NCBI RefSeq assembly: GCF_026341815.1 | Contig: NZ_JAPENX010000002.1 | Span: 744,001 to 808,000, forward strand | Direction of reading: 5' to 3' | From: Streptomyces sp. NBC_00572 | Lineage (GTDB): Bacteria > Actinomycetota > Actinomycetes > Streptomycetales > Streptomycetaceae | Length of the DNA stretch: 64,000 nt | Shown here: positions 1 to 10,419 of the stretch, piece after piece | Layout: each line of letters begins with the position of its first letter | Numbering within the stretch: the first letter of the stretch is position 1 | The notes under the pieces: model-generated | What the model was told of the DNA's origin: nothing | Database searches by the model: none | The model's input: the letters and a program-made list of their open reading frames with translations, nothing else | Made by a program: the position numbers and the translations under genes

Positions 1-196
1 TCTGGTTCGCGAGGTAGGCGGCCAGGAAGGTGTACGCGTACCAGTCGTACCACTCCACCGCGTTGCCGACGGAGGCCGCGAGGAGCTGCCGTAACGGCCG
101 CCGGGACGGGAGCGGTGGCGGGACGGCGGGGTCGGGGGTGCCGCCCGGGGTGCCGTCGGGGGTGGTGTCGAGGTGCGCGGAAGGCGTGTCTGTCAT
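1..196 (-). CDS. MHS-family MFS transporter, N-terminal fragment
   Basis: The start codon is the ATG at 196, and the gene runs off the left edge of the window after 65 codons. The first 36 or so residues are Pro/Gly/Thr-rich and look cytoplasmic. They are followed by SVGNAVEWYDWYAYTFLA, the typical opening of the first membrane helix in metabolite:H+ symporter (MHS) members of the major facilitator superfamily, the group that includes alpha-ketoglutarate and proline/betaine permeases. It probably imports an organic acid or osmolyte, but the substrate cannot be told from this fragment. It lies downstream of, and in the same direction as, the glutamate-cysteine ligase gene. Confidence 0.8.
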   Translation of the reverse strand, partial: MTDTPSAHLDTTPDGTPGGTPDPAVPPPLPSRRPLRQLLAASVGNAVEWYDWYAYTFLAAYLANQ

Positions 197-283
197 GATC
201 ACGCCCTGCCCCGACTCGCCCCTCCCTACGCTTCGGTCACTTCGGGCACTTCAGGTACTCCAGGCCCTTCGACCGGATCAGCT

Positions 284-329
284 CCTTCAGCCTCTCCAGC
301 CCCATCAGCCCCTTCAGCCTCTCCAGCCC
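284..329. repeat. 27-bp direct repeat with 9-bp sub-period
   Basis: The 19-bp word CCTTCAGCCTCTCCAGCCC occurs twice, at 284-302 and 311-329, 27 bp apart. The surrounding 240-330 stretch keeps a loose 9-bp rhythm of the form nnTnCAGCC. It lies directly after the stop codon of the ligase gene. In a shifted minus-strand frame it would read as a Leu/Lys/Glu amphipathic tail, but it is not in frame with the ligase. Confidence 0.7.
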
Positions 330-331
330 TT

Positions 332-1813
332 TCAGTCGACCGGCCACGTGTGTGCCGGAGCGTTCAGATGCATGTACTCGATGTACTGCTGGGTCATCCG
401 CCGCAGCGCCTGGTGCCGGTCCGCGTGGTCGATGTCGTGGATGTGGTGGAACATCTCGGCCTGCCACACCGCACCGTTGCGGCCGCTGACGCACCGCTGC
501 TCGATCACGCCGAGGAGCGGCTCCCGCGACGACGCCTCCAGGCCCATCCGTTCGAGCCCGCGGTCCGCGAGCGGCAGCAGGCGCCGCAGGACCAGCTCGG
601 TCACCGGGACCTCGCCCATCCCGGGCCAGTACACCTGGGCGTCGATGCCGTGGCGCGCGGCGGCGTGCAGGTTGTCCTCCGCGGCCGAGAAGGACATCCG
701 TGACCAGACGGGCCGGTCCTCTTCGACCAGGGCCCGGATCAGCCCGTAGTAGAGGGCGCCGTTGGCCAGCGTGTCGGCGACCGTGGGCCCCGCGGGCAGC
801 ACCCGGTTCTCCACGCGGAGGTGCGGAACGCCGTCGACCACGGCGTAGACGGGACGGTTCCAGCGGTAGACGGTCCCGTTGTGCAGGGTGAGTTCGGACA
901 GTTCGGGGATCCCGCCCCCGTCGAGCGTCTCCTCGGGGTCCTCGTCGTCGCAGAGGGGCAGCAGCGCGGGGAAGTACCGGGCGTTCTCCTCGAAGAGGTC
1001 GAAGACGGAGGTGATCCACCGCTCGCCGAACCACACCCGCGGCCGCACTCCCTGCACCTTGAGCTCGTCGGGCCGGGTGTCGGTGGCCTGCTCGAAGAGC
1101 GGGATGCGCGTCTCGCGCCACAGTTCCTTGGAGAAGAGGAACGGGGAGTTCGCCGCCAGGGCGACCTGCACCCCCGCCACCGCCTGCGCGGCGTTCCAGT
1201 ACTCCGCGAACTCGTCCGGGGAGACCTGGAGGTGGAACTGCGTGCTGGTGCACGCCGCCTCCGGCGTGATCGTCTCCGCATGGGTCCGCAGCCTCTCCAC
1301 CCCGTCCACCGAGATCAGCAGGTCCTCGCCCCGCGCGGCGAAGATCTGCTCGTTCAGGAGGTGGTAGCGGGGGTTCTCGGACAGTGAATCCGGGCCCGCG
1401 TCCTTCAGCTCAAGGGTCGGCAGGATGCCGACCATGACCAGATGCGCGCCGATCGTCGCGGCCTTCTCCTCCGCGTGGTTGAGCGCGGCACGGATCTCCT
1501 GCTCCCAGGAGTCGGGGCCACCTCCCGCGCTGAGCCGCCGCGGCTCGATGTTGATCTCCAGATTGAAGCGGCCCAGCTCGGTCGCCCAGGAGGGATCGGC
1601 GATCGCCTCCAGGACTTGCGTGCTGCGCATGGCCGGTTCGGCGGCGGCGTCCACGAGGTTCAGTTCGATCTCGATGCCGACCTGGGGCCGCTCGAAGTCG
1701 AAGCGCGACTCCCGCAGCATCCGCGCGAACACGTCGAGGCACGTGTGCACCTTGTTCCGGAACCGGCGACGGTCCTCACGGGTGAACTCCAGCGCCGGAA
1801 CGTCACGTCCCAT
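332..1813 (-). CDS. Glutamate-cysteine ligase family protein (GCS2)
   Basis: The product is 493 aa. I chose the ATG at 1813 because GGGAGGGACCG precedes it; an upstream in-frame ATG at 1864 lacks a ribosome site. The sequence has the GCS2 (PF04107) signatures: VGIEIELNLVD near residue 45, GRFNLEINIEPR near residue 80, and a long ATP-grasp-like core. Family members join glutamate to cysteine or another amine. Streptomyces use mycothiol rather than glutathione, so the physiological product is uncertain: gamma-glutamylcysteine for ergothioneine is one option and another gamma-glutamyl amide is a second. No egt genes are adjacent. It is transcribed away from the MuiA pair. Confidence 0.8.
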   Translation of the reverse strand: MGRDVPALEFTREDRRRFRNKVHTCLDVFARMLRESRFDFERPQVGIEIELNLVDAAAEPAMRSTQVLEAIADPSWATELGRFNLEINIEPRRLSAGGGPDSWEQEIRAALNHAEEKAATIGAHLVMVGILPTLELKDAGPDSLSENPRYHLLNEQIFAARGEDLLISVDGVERLRTHAETITPEAACTSTQFHLQVSPDEFAEYWNAAQAVAGVQVALAANSPFLFSKELWRETRIPLFEQATDTRPDELKVQGVRPRVWFGERWITSVFDLFEENARYFPALLPLCDDEDPEETLDGGGIPELSELTLHNGTVYRWNRPVYAVVDGVPHLRVENRVLPAGPTVADTLANGALYYGLIRALVEEDRPVWSRMSFSAAEDNLHAAARHGIDAQVYWPGMGEVPVTELVLRRLLPLADRGLERMGLEASSREPLLGVIEQRCVSGRNGAVWQAEMFHHIHDIDHADRHQALRRMTQQYIEYMHLNAPAHTWPVD

Positions 1814-1900
1814 CGGTCCCTCCCGAGTCTCGTCGGCACGGACCCCCACCATCCAGCGTCCCACTCCCGGGGCGGCCCAACCACCGAAGCGGACCGGATC

Positions 1901-1927
1901 CCCTCACGCGGAGGTCCGCGGTGAGGG
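1901..1927. promoter_or_regulatory. Inverted repeat in divergent promoter region
   Basis: CCCTCACGCGGA (1901-1912) and TCCGCGGTGAGGG (1915-1927) pair almost perfectly, with one bulged base and a 2-bp centre. The repeat sits between the divergent ligase and MuiA-like genes, about 90 bp from the first and 150 bp from the second. It could be an operator or an mRNA hairpin. I do not recognise the regulator. Confidence 0.45.
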
Positions 1928-2073
1928 CCCCGATATCCCCTCGATGCCTGTCAGTGCTCGGGCGTAGGCTTCGCTTCACTTGACTTCGCCACGCCCCGGG
2001 GCGCTCGGCACGGCTACGGCGGTGCGGGGGCCGGGCGGGCGGACGAAACGGTACGGGACGGGGGCGGGGACGC

Positions 2074-4287
2074 ATGACGGCTGGGACGACGGACAAGGCT
2101 GGGCCGGTACCGAGGTGGGGATCGGCCCTCGATTCGGTCGTGGTGTACGCGCAGGGGGCGCTCTGCCGCCGCCTGGCCCGGGGCAGCGTGCCGCCGGACG
2201 GCCGCGTACGGATCACGGGGCTGCCCCGCACGCTGGACCCCGGCTCACTGCGGGCCCGGGTCCTGGGCGCCTCCGGTGTCCGGGTCACCGAGGCCCGGGT
2301 GGAGATCGAGGCCGAGCCGCTCGGTCCGGACACCCGCGCGTCCGAGGGGCTGCGGCACGAGGTCGAGCGGCTGCGTGACGCGGCCGCGTCGGCGGAGGAG
2401 CGCCGGGACCGGCAGCAGAAGCTGATCGCGGAGGTCAGCGGTCTGCGTCCGGTGCCGCCGGGCCGCAAGCGCGAGGACCCGCACCGCCGCACCCCGGTCG
2501 ACGCGTGGCTGGAGCTCGCCGACTTCGTCGACGAGCGGCTGACCGGACTGCACGCCCGTCTCGCCGAGCTGGAGGAGGCGCTGGTCCAGGCGGAGCACGA
2601 GCTTTCCGTCGCCGCGGACAGGCTCGACCGCGCTTCCACCGATGCCGCGTCGACGCATGTGGAAACCGTGGTCTCCGCGGTCCTGACCCTCGTGGGCGCG
2701 GCTGACGCGGAGGTGGAGACCGAGTCGGGGTCGGAGTCGGGGACCGGGTCCGGGGCCGAGGTCGAACTGGAGCTGGAGTACGGGGTGCCCGGTGCCGTCT
2801 GGGTGCCGGCCTACCGCCTGACCCACCGTCAGGGTGACGGCACCGGCCGTCTGGTGCTGCGCGCCTCGGTCGCCCAGCGCACCGGCGAGGACTGGACCGG
2901 CGTGCGCATCGCCCTGGCCACGGCCGACCTCCGGCGCCGCACCGACCTGCCCAAGCTCCGCTCGATCCGGATCGGACGCCGCCAGGCGGCCCCCGCTGCT
3001 TCCGGCTGGCGCGAGCCCCCTGCGGGGCTCGCCGACCTGTTCGCCGGGTACGCGGGGGCCGGCCCCCGTCCCGTTCGGGTCCGGGCACCCGGGGCTGCCG
3101 CCGGCGCCGACGCCCAGCCCGTGGCCGGCGGGGGAAGCTTCATGTCGGATCCCGTGCCTCTCCCGCCGCCGCTGTCTTCCGGTGGACCCCCGTTTCCGTC
3201 TCCCCCGCCCGCTCCGCAGGGCTACGGCGCCGCGCCGTCGCCGGAGCTCCCGGTGCCGGGCAGCGCGTACGGCTCCTCCCCGGAGGCCTTCCGGCGCGCG
3301 GCTCCCGACGTGGCACGGTCGGGCCCCGCACAGCCGGGCGGCAGGCCGCGTGGCGGCGGCATGCCCTTCGCGGGCGCCCCGGCCCCCGCTGCCATGGCCC
3401 CCATGGCTCCCGGCGCGGCCGCGGCACCGCCGCCGCCTCCGCCGCCCGGCCCGCCCCAGCCGAGCGGCGACGAGCTCGACTACGCCGCCCTGCTGCTGAG
3501 CGGCCCCGAGGAGCAGGCCGCGCGCAGAGGCCGTCTGTTCCCGGCCTCGTCCTTCGACGCGGTGGCCGTCGAGTACCGCCGTCGCGCCGAGGCGGTGGCG
3601 GGGCTGCCGCTGCCCGGACACGCCGTGCGGCCCCGCGAGTCGGCGGGGTCCTTCGACCACCGCTTCGATGCCACCGCCCGCGCAGACGTGCCGTCGGACG
3701 GCACCTGGCACACCGTCACCGTCGGGGCGATCCCGGTCGGGCTGCGCACCGAGTACCTGTGCGTGCCGTCCGTGGAGCCGACGGTGTACGCGACGCTGGT
3801 GCTCTCCAACGCCACTGATCAGGCGCTGCTCGCCGGCCCGGTGGAGGTCACCGTCGACGACGACTTCCTGCTGACGGCTGCGCTGCCCACGCTCGCCCCG
3901 GGCGGGGTACGCCGGGTGGGGCTCGGCCCCGCCGAGGGCATCCGCGTCACCCGGCGCACGAACGTGCACGAGTCGACCGCCGGCCTGCGCAACAACGTCA
4001 CCGTGCTCGACCACCGCGTCCACGTGGAGCTGGCCAACGGCCTCGCGCGGCCCGCCACGGTCGAGGTCCGCGAGCGCGTACCGGTCTCCTCCGAGTCGGA
4101 CGTCCGCATCGAGGAGCGGGCCGACTGGACGACTCCCCCGGCGGGCGCCGGGTCCGAGCAGCATGCCCCCGGCACCCGCGTCTGGCGGGTCGACCTGCCC
4201 GCCGGTGGCACCGCCGCCCTCGACGGCGGTTACGAGATCCGCATCCCGGCCGGCAAAGCCCTGGTCGGCGGCAACCGCAGGAGCTGA
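2074..4287 (+). CDS. Mucoidy inhibitor MuiA family protein (DUF4139), copy 1
   Basis: The product is 737 aa from the ATG at 2074. It has the family architecture: an N-terminal DUF4140-like segment beginning at SVVVYAQGALCRR, a coiled coil around residues 100-190 (HEVERLRDAAASAEERRDRQQ), then the DUF4139 beta-rich C-terminal half. It differs from copy 2 in a long Pro/Gly/Ala insert at roughly residues 345-475, including runs such as APPPPPPPGPP. No signal peptide is visible. The biochemical function of this family is unknown; the name comes from a mucoidy phenotype. It is followed 8 bp later by a second family member, so the pair is probably cotranscribed. Confidence 0.85.
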   Translation: MTAGTTDKAGPVPRWGSALDSVVVYAQGALCRRLARGSVPPDGRVRITGLPRTLDPGSLRARVLGASGVRVTEARVEIEAEPLGPDTRASEGLRHEVERLRDAAASAEERRDRQQKLIAEVSGLRPVPPGRKREDPHRRTPVDAWLELADFVDERLTGLHARLAELEEALVQAEHELSVAADRLDRASTDAASTHVETVVSAVLTLVGAADAEVETESGSESGTGSGAEVELELEYGVPGAVWVPAYRLTHRQGDGTGRLVLRASVAQRTGEDWTGVRIALATADLRRRTDLPKLRSIRIGRRQAAPAASGWREPPAGLADLFAGYAGAGPRPVRVRAPGAAAGADAQPVAGGGSFMSDPVPLPPPLSSGGPPFPSPPPAPQGYGAAPSPELPVPGSAYGSSPEAFRRAAPDVARSGPAQPGGRPRGGGMPFAGAPAPAAMAPMAPGAAAAPPPPPPPGPPQPSGDELDYAALLLSGPEEQAARRGRLFPASSFDAVAVEYRRRAEAVAGLPLPGHAVRPRESAGSFDHRFDATARADVPSDGTWHTVTVGAIPVGLRTEYLCVPSVEPTVYATLVLSNATDQALLAGPVEVTVDDDFLLTAALPTLAPGGVRRVGLGPAEGIRVTRRTNVHESTAGLRNNVTVLDHRVHVELANGLARPATVEVRERVPVSSESDVRIEERADWTTPPAGAGSEQHAPGTRVWRVDLPAGGTAALDGGYEIRIPAGKALVGGNRRS

Positions 4288-4295
4288 GACACACC

Positions 4296-5888
4296 ATGTC
4301 CACCGCCTCGAAGACGATCACCGGCGACGGCACGACCATGCCCGTGACCGCCGCTCCCGTCACCGCCGTCACCTGCCTGGAGGATCGCGCCCATGTCGAG
4401 CGCGCCGTCGTGCTCGACCTGGCGGCCGGCGTCCAGCGGTTGCGCCTGGGGCCGGTCAGTGCGCTGGCCGTCGACCGTACCCTGCATGCCGAACTGACCT
4501 CCGGTCACCCGGCCACCGTGCTCGACGTACGCCTCGTCCGCAGCTGGGAGCCGCGCCCGCCGCGGCCGCCGGCCGACGACGACTCGGCCCTGCGCCACCG
4601 CGTCCACGCCCTGGAGGAGGAACAGCGCACCCTGGAGCAGCAGCGCGATCGGCTGCGGACCCGCCTCGAACTGCTGGGACGCGTCGCCACCGATGTGTTG
4701 CGGGACATCGGCGAAGGTACCGGCTTCGGTGAGGCCGAAGGGCCGCGCTGGGCCCGTGAACTCGACCGGGTGGACGCCGAGCGCGACACGTACGGCGAGC
4801 GACTCCGTACCGTCGAGGCCCGGTTGGAACGGATCGACACCGAACTCGGTGAGGTCCACCGGGCCGTGTACCTCTCCGAGGAGGAACCCGCCGAGCTGGT
4901 CGCCCATGTCGAACTGACCGTGGACGCCACCGCCGCCGGCCGGGCCGGGCTGCGGCTGAGCCACCTCACGCCGTGCGCGCTCTGGCGGCCCGCGTACCGG
5001 GCCGTGCTCGACGGCGGTTCCCTGACGCTCGAAACCGAGGCGATGGTCTGGCAGCGCACGGGCGAGGACTGGAGCGACGTACGGCTGACGTTGTCGACGG
5101 CCCGGTCGGCACTGGCCACCGAACCGCCGTCGCTGGGCGAGGACCGGCTGACGCTCAAGGACCGCACGGCGGCGGAGCGGCGCACGGTCGACGTCGAGAT
5201 GCGAGAGGAGGAGATCGGGGACCTCGGCCCGCTCCAGGTCCTCGGCCTGCCGGGTGTGGACGACGGCGGCGAGACGCGGGTGCTGCACGCCCCCGCGCCG
5301 GTCTCCGTGCCCTCGGACGGTCGCGCCCACCGGGTGCCGCTCTCCGTCTTCTCCACGGCGGCGAGCAGCGAGTACGCCTGCTCGCCCGAGGTGTCTCCGC
5401 TGGTCACGCAGGTGGTGCGGTTCGACAACCGGTCCGGCCATGTGCTGCTCGCGGGGCCCGTGGACCTGGTCCGGGGCAGCGGCTTCAGCGGCCGGGGCAC
5501 GCTGGACTTCACCACCCCCGGCTCCCCGGTCGAGCTCGCCTTCGGCAGCCGCGACGACCACCGGGTGGTCCGGGAGACCGAGGAGGCCCGCGACACCGCC
5601 GGAATCACTCAGCGGACCGTGGTCACCCGCACGGTCCGGCTGCATCTGTCCCGGTTCTCGGCCCCCGGGGAGTCGGACGATCGGACGGTCGTCCTCCGGG
5701 AGCGGATCCCGGTCTCGGAGGTGTCGGCGGTGGAGGTACGGCTCCGCAAGGAGGGCTGTTCCCCGGCGCCGGACGCGGTCGACGCCGAGGGCATCGTCCG
5801 CTGGGACGTCACCCTGCCGCCGGGCGGCCGCCGCACCGTCACCCTGGTGTACGAGGTGTCGGCGAGCGCCAAGGTCGCCGGCATCTGA
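4296..5888 (+). CDS. Mucoidy inhibitor MuiA family protein (DUF4139), copy 2
   Basis: The product is 530 aa and starts 8 bp after copy 1. It has the same layout without the Pro-rich insert: N-terminal DUF4140-like segment (PVTAVTCLEDRAHVERAVVL), a central coiled coil at about residues 105-190, then DUF4139. Shared landmarks with copy 1 are QRTGEDWxxVRxxLxTA and the C-terminal LRERIPVSExSxV region. Tandem copies suggest the two proteins form a hetero-oligomer or divide a task, but the function is unknown. A terminator-like hairpin follows, shared with the convergent catR gene. Confidence 0.85.
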   Translation: MSTASKTITGDGTTMPVTAAPVTAVTCLEDRAHVERAVVLDLAAGVQRLRLGPVSALAVDRTLHAELTSGHPATVLDVRLVRSWEPRPPRPPADDDSALRHRVHALEEEQRTLEQQRDRLRTRLELLGRVATDVLRDIGEGTGFGEAEGPRWARELDRVDAERDTYGERLRTVEARLERIDTELGEVHRAVYLSEEEPAELVAHVELTVDATAAGRAGLRLSHLTPCALWRPAYRAVLDGGSLTLETEAMVWQRTGEDWSDVRLTLSTARSALATEPPSLGEDRLTLKDRTAAERRTVDVEMREEEIGDLGPLQVLGLPGVDDGGETRVLHAPAPVSVPSDGRAHRVPLSVFSTAASSEYACSPEVSPLVTQVVRFDNRSGHVLLAGPVDLVRGSGFSGRGTLDFTTPGSPVELAFGSRDDHRVVRETEEARDTAGITQRTVVTRTVRLHLSRFSAPGESDDRTVVLRERIPVSEVSAVEVRLRKEGCSPAPDAVDAEGIVRWDVTLPPGGRRTVTLVYEVSASAKVAGI

Positions 5889-5964
5889 GCGACGTGTGGC
5901 CGGAGGCCCGGGGCTGCGGGAGGCAGCGCCGGGCCACGGTAGCCCCCCTCGCCCCCGGCACGCG

Positions 5965-6030
5965 GGCGCCTGATTCAGCGGCCCGCCGGTGGTTCGGGCG
6001 CCTGCCGCTGACGCGGATGATTCAGGCGCC
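5965..6030. terminator. Convergent hairpin, muiA copy 2 / catR
   Basis: GGCGCCTGATTCA at 5965-5977 pairs with TGATTCAGGCGCC at 6018-6030, with one mismatch. Inner GCGGC/GCCGC segments extend the stem. The right arm covers the catR stop codon at 6022-6024. It is a plausible bidirectional terminator between convergent genes. Confidence 0.6.
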
Positions 6031-6450
6031 GCCCGGACCGGGAAGACAAGCCGGGCACAGTCCCCGGTAGATGACCTCGGCCTCGGTCACGGTGAAGCCG
6101 AACCGGTCGTCGGCCGGGAGAGCGGCCAGCGGGTCGCCGGTCGGATGGACGTCCCGGATCGTGCCGCAGCTCTCGCACACCAGGTGCTGGTGCGGGTGGT
6201 GCGCGTTGGGGTCGTACCGCTTCGCGCGGCCGTGGGCGGAGACCTCCGCGACCTCGCCGAGTCGGCCCAGTTCGCCCAGGATGTTGTAGACGGCCGCCCG
6301 GGAGATCTCGGGCAAGCGCGCCGCCGCGCGGGCGTGCACCTCGTCGGCCGTGAGGTGCACGTGATCGCCGGCGAGGACCTCGGCGACGACACGCCGCTGG
6401 GAGGTCATCCGCCAGCCACGTCCACGCAGTCGCCCCAGCAGGTCGCTCAT
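6022..6450 (-). CDS. catR: Fur-family peroxide-responsive repressor (CatR/FurA type)
   Basis: The product is 142 aa. It has an N-terminal winged helix (MTSQRRVVAEVL, then SRAAVYNILGELGRLGEV), a His-rich metal segment HHPHQH at 84-89, and two structural zinc CxxC pairs at C92/C95 and C132/C135. Family members repress catalase-peroxidase genes until peroxide oxidises the metal site. The gene is divergent from katG across 248 bp, which fits direct control of katG and itself. In several Streptomyces the regulator is cotranscribed with its catalase, so the divergent layout here is a variant. Confidence 0.9.
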   Translation of the reverse strand: MSDLLGRLRGRGWRMTSQRRVVAEVLAGDHVHLTADEVHARAAARLPEISRAAVYNILGELGRLGEVAEVSAHGRAKRYDPNAHHPHQHLVCESCGTIRDVHPTGDPLAALPADDRFGFTVTEAEVIYRGLCPACLPGPGGA

Positions 6451-6698
6451 AGGATTTCACCTTTCTCGCATGAATTCCGAGGACGGGAAAGTCTTCGGCC
6501 GTCGAACCGGGCCGCCCACGACTTTTCGGATTCCCACCGCTTGTTACGCGACGGCGCCCTGCGTGTTCTCTTAGCAGTGCGGTCCGCAGTGCGCGACCAT
6601 ACGGACGCCGAGTCGCCGTGCTCGACACCTGAAAAGCAGACGACGTCACGAGCAAGCGGCCGGCAGACGGAAACATCGCGACAGGAAGAAGGACGGAC
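6451..6698. promoter_or_regulatory. catR-katG divergent promoter region
   Basis: This 248-bp spacer must hold both promoters. On the catR side, GGGAAAGTC and GACTTTTCG form an imperfect inverted pair about 28 bp apart within 6484-6540. That is a candidate CatR operator, but the match is too loose to assert. The katG ribosome site is the purine-rich AGGAAGAAGGACG just before the GTG at 6699. Confidence 0.5.
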
Positions 6699-8888
<2,190 letters not shown>

Positions 8889-8893
8889 GCGTG

Positions 8894-8928
8894 CTGTCCC
8901 GGCCGGCCGTCCACCGGCCGGCCGGGAC
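8894..8928. terminator. katG terminator hairpin
   Basis: TGTCCCGGCCGGCCG at 8894-8908 and CGGCCGGCCGGGACA at 8914-8928 form a perfect 15-bp stem with a 5-nt loop, 6 bp after the katG stop. There is no T-tract, as is common in Streptomyces. It can also serve the convergent GAF gene. Confidence 0.85.
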
Positions 8929-8969
8929 ACCGCCCTGCGGGGATCGAGCACCGTCAGGGACCAGGACAC

Positions 8970-9554
8970 TCACTCTCCGAGGAGGCGGCGGGCTTCCGAG
9001 AGGAGGCGCAGGAGTTCGGTGCGCGAGGGGTCGTCGGGGGTGTCCGGGGCCGGCCGGCGCGGGGCGTGGGTGGTGAGGACGTGCAGGGCGACGGCCGCCT
9101 GGCGGGCGAAGAGGCTCAGCAGGTCGAGCTCGGACAGGCTGGAGCGGGCCTGCGGGGACGGGTCGAGGACTTCCAGCACGCCGAGGACCCGGTCCCCGTG
9201 GAGGAGCGGGGCGGCCATCAGCGCGTTCGGGACGTAGCCGGTGGACTCGGCGACGTTCCGGTCGAAGGACGTGCTGTCGTGCAGGTCGTCGACCACCATC
9301 GGCTCGCCGGAGGCGGCGACCCAGCCGGCGATGCCCCGGCCCGCCGGGAACCGCCGGCCCACCAGGAACTCCTGGCCCTGCCCGGAGACGGCCTCGAAGA
9401 CGAGCTCGTCCGCTGCCGCCTCCAGGAGCAGGATGGAGCTCGCCTCGGCGCCGAAGATGGCCCGTGCGGTGTCCACCACCGACTGCAGGAGTTCCGCCAT
9501 GGCCGGATCGGGCCGGGGCGTGGGTGACATGGCGGGGGCGATCGTCTGAGCCAT
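8970..9554 (-). CDS. GAF domain protein
   Basis: The product is 194 aa from the ATG at 9554, chosen for the GGAAGG ribosome site 8 bp upstream. One GAF domain fills about residues 20-165: FGAEASSILLLE, GRGIAGWVAASGEP, MAAPLLHGDRVLGVLEVLD. GAF domains bind small ligands or serve as sensors. No output domain follows, only a short Leu-rich C-terminal helix (LLRLLSEARRLLGE). It is the last gene of the leftward operon, 25 bp after the subtilase gene, and may sense a ligand for that system. Its ligand and partner are unknown. Confidence 0.8.
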   Translation of the reverse strand: MAQTIAPAMSPTPRPDPAMAELLQSVVDTARAIFGAEASSILLLEAAADELVFEAVSGQGQEFLVGRRFPAGRGIAGWVAASGEPMVVDDLHDSTSFDRNVAESTGYVPNALMAAPLLHGDRVLGVLEVLDPSPQARSSLSELDLLSLFARQAAVALHVLTTHAPRRPAPDTPDDPSRTELLRLLSEARRLLGE

Positions 9555-9579
9555 GGGGGTTCCCTTCCGGCGCCGGTCG

Positions 9580-10419
9580 TTACCGGCGGCCGTGGACACG
9601 GACGTTGGCTGCGGACAGGTACAGGGCGTTCTTCAGCTGGAACGGCGTCAGCCGGGGGCGGCTCGACAGGATCCGCGCGCAGAGCCCGGCGACGAACGGT
9701 GTGGCGAAGCTGTTGCCGGACGTGCGGATCGACGTACCGCCGAGCCACGCCACCGGGACCCGCTGGCCGGGGGCGAAGAACTCCACCGGGGGCTCCGGGT
9801 TGTAGAGGTGGAGGTCCGGGTCGTCCTCCTGGTGGCTGCCGACCGAGATCACCGAGGAGAAGCGCCAGGGGAAGCTCTCCACGTGCGTGTTGTGCGCGGA
9901 GGCGACGATGACGGTCTGCTGGAAGTACGCCTCGTCGGCCAGCCGGCGCAGTTCCTCCACGAACCGGTCGTGGCTGGTGGACAGGCTCAGGTTCACCACG
10001 TCGAACCGTTGGCGCACGGCCCACCTGATCCCTTCGAGGAGGATGTCCCCGCTGCCGGAGAACCGTTCGCCGAGCACCCGGACGCTGGACAGCTCGCAGT
10101 CCGGGGCCGTGCGCCGGATGATCCCGGCGCAGGCGGTGCCGTGACCACAGGCATCGCCCTCCTCGGTCTCCTCGACGTGGACTCCGTCGTCGTCCTTGAA
10201 GACGCGCCACGACTGGGCGACGGGGCCGACCATGGGATGGTCCCGTTCGACACCCGAGTCGACGACGCAGACGCGTACGCCACGCCCGGTCCCACCGGGC
10301 AGGCCGCCGACCGGCGGGTCCGGTGGGCTGTCGGCCTCCACGGGTACGTCGGCGGGGCCCCGCCCGCGCAGGCCCCAGGTGAGGCCGGGGGCCGGGGCCG
10401 GTCGCTGCCCGGTGGTCAT
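9580..10419 (-). CDS. S8 family (subtilisin-like) serine peptidase, no signal peptide
   Basis: The product is 279 aa from the ATG at 10419, which overlaps the preceding cyclase stop as ATGA and so suggests translational coupling. The catalytic triad is complete: Asp54 in VCVVDSGVERDH, His93 in CGHGTACAGI and Ser237 in GNSFATPFVAG. There is no secretion signal and no membrane segment, so it should act in the cytoplasm. In this operon context it is a candidate leader peptidase for a RiPP, or a proteolytic effector controlled by the cyclase/AAA protein beside it. Those roles are inference; the fold and triad are seen directly. Confidence 0.85.
   Translation of the reverse strand: MTTGQRPAPAPGLTWGLRGRGPADVPVEADSPPDPPVGGLPGGTGRGVRVCVVDSGVERDHPMVGPVAQSWRVFKDDDGVHVEETEEGDACGHGTACAGIIRRTAPDCELSSVRVLGERFSGSGDILLEGIRWAVRQRFDVVNLSLSTSHDRFVEELRRLADEAYFQQTVIVASAHNTHVESFPWRFSSVISVGSHQEDDPDLHLYNPEPPVEFFAPGQRVPVAWLGGTSIRTSGNSFATPFVAGLCARILSSRPRLTPFQLKNALYLSAANVRVHGRR

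Noticed and set aside
237..334. Leu/Lys-rich C-terminal extension of the ligase
   Set aside because: It lies in a different frame after the ligase stop codon. It would need a frameshift for which there is no slippery site visible.
2245..4164. 639-codon minus-strand frame inside MuiA copy 1
   Set aside because: It is an Arg/Gly-rich shadow frame without recognisable domains; the plus frame has the DUF4139 signatures.
6484..6540. CatR operator from GGGAAAGTC and GACTTTTCG
   Set aside because: The arms are about 28 bp apart and imperfect. Fur-family sites are usually compact, so this is only noted within the promoter region.
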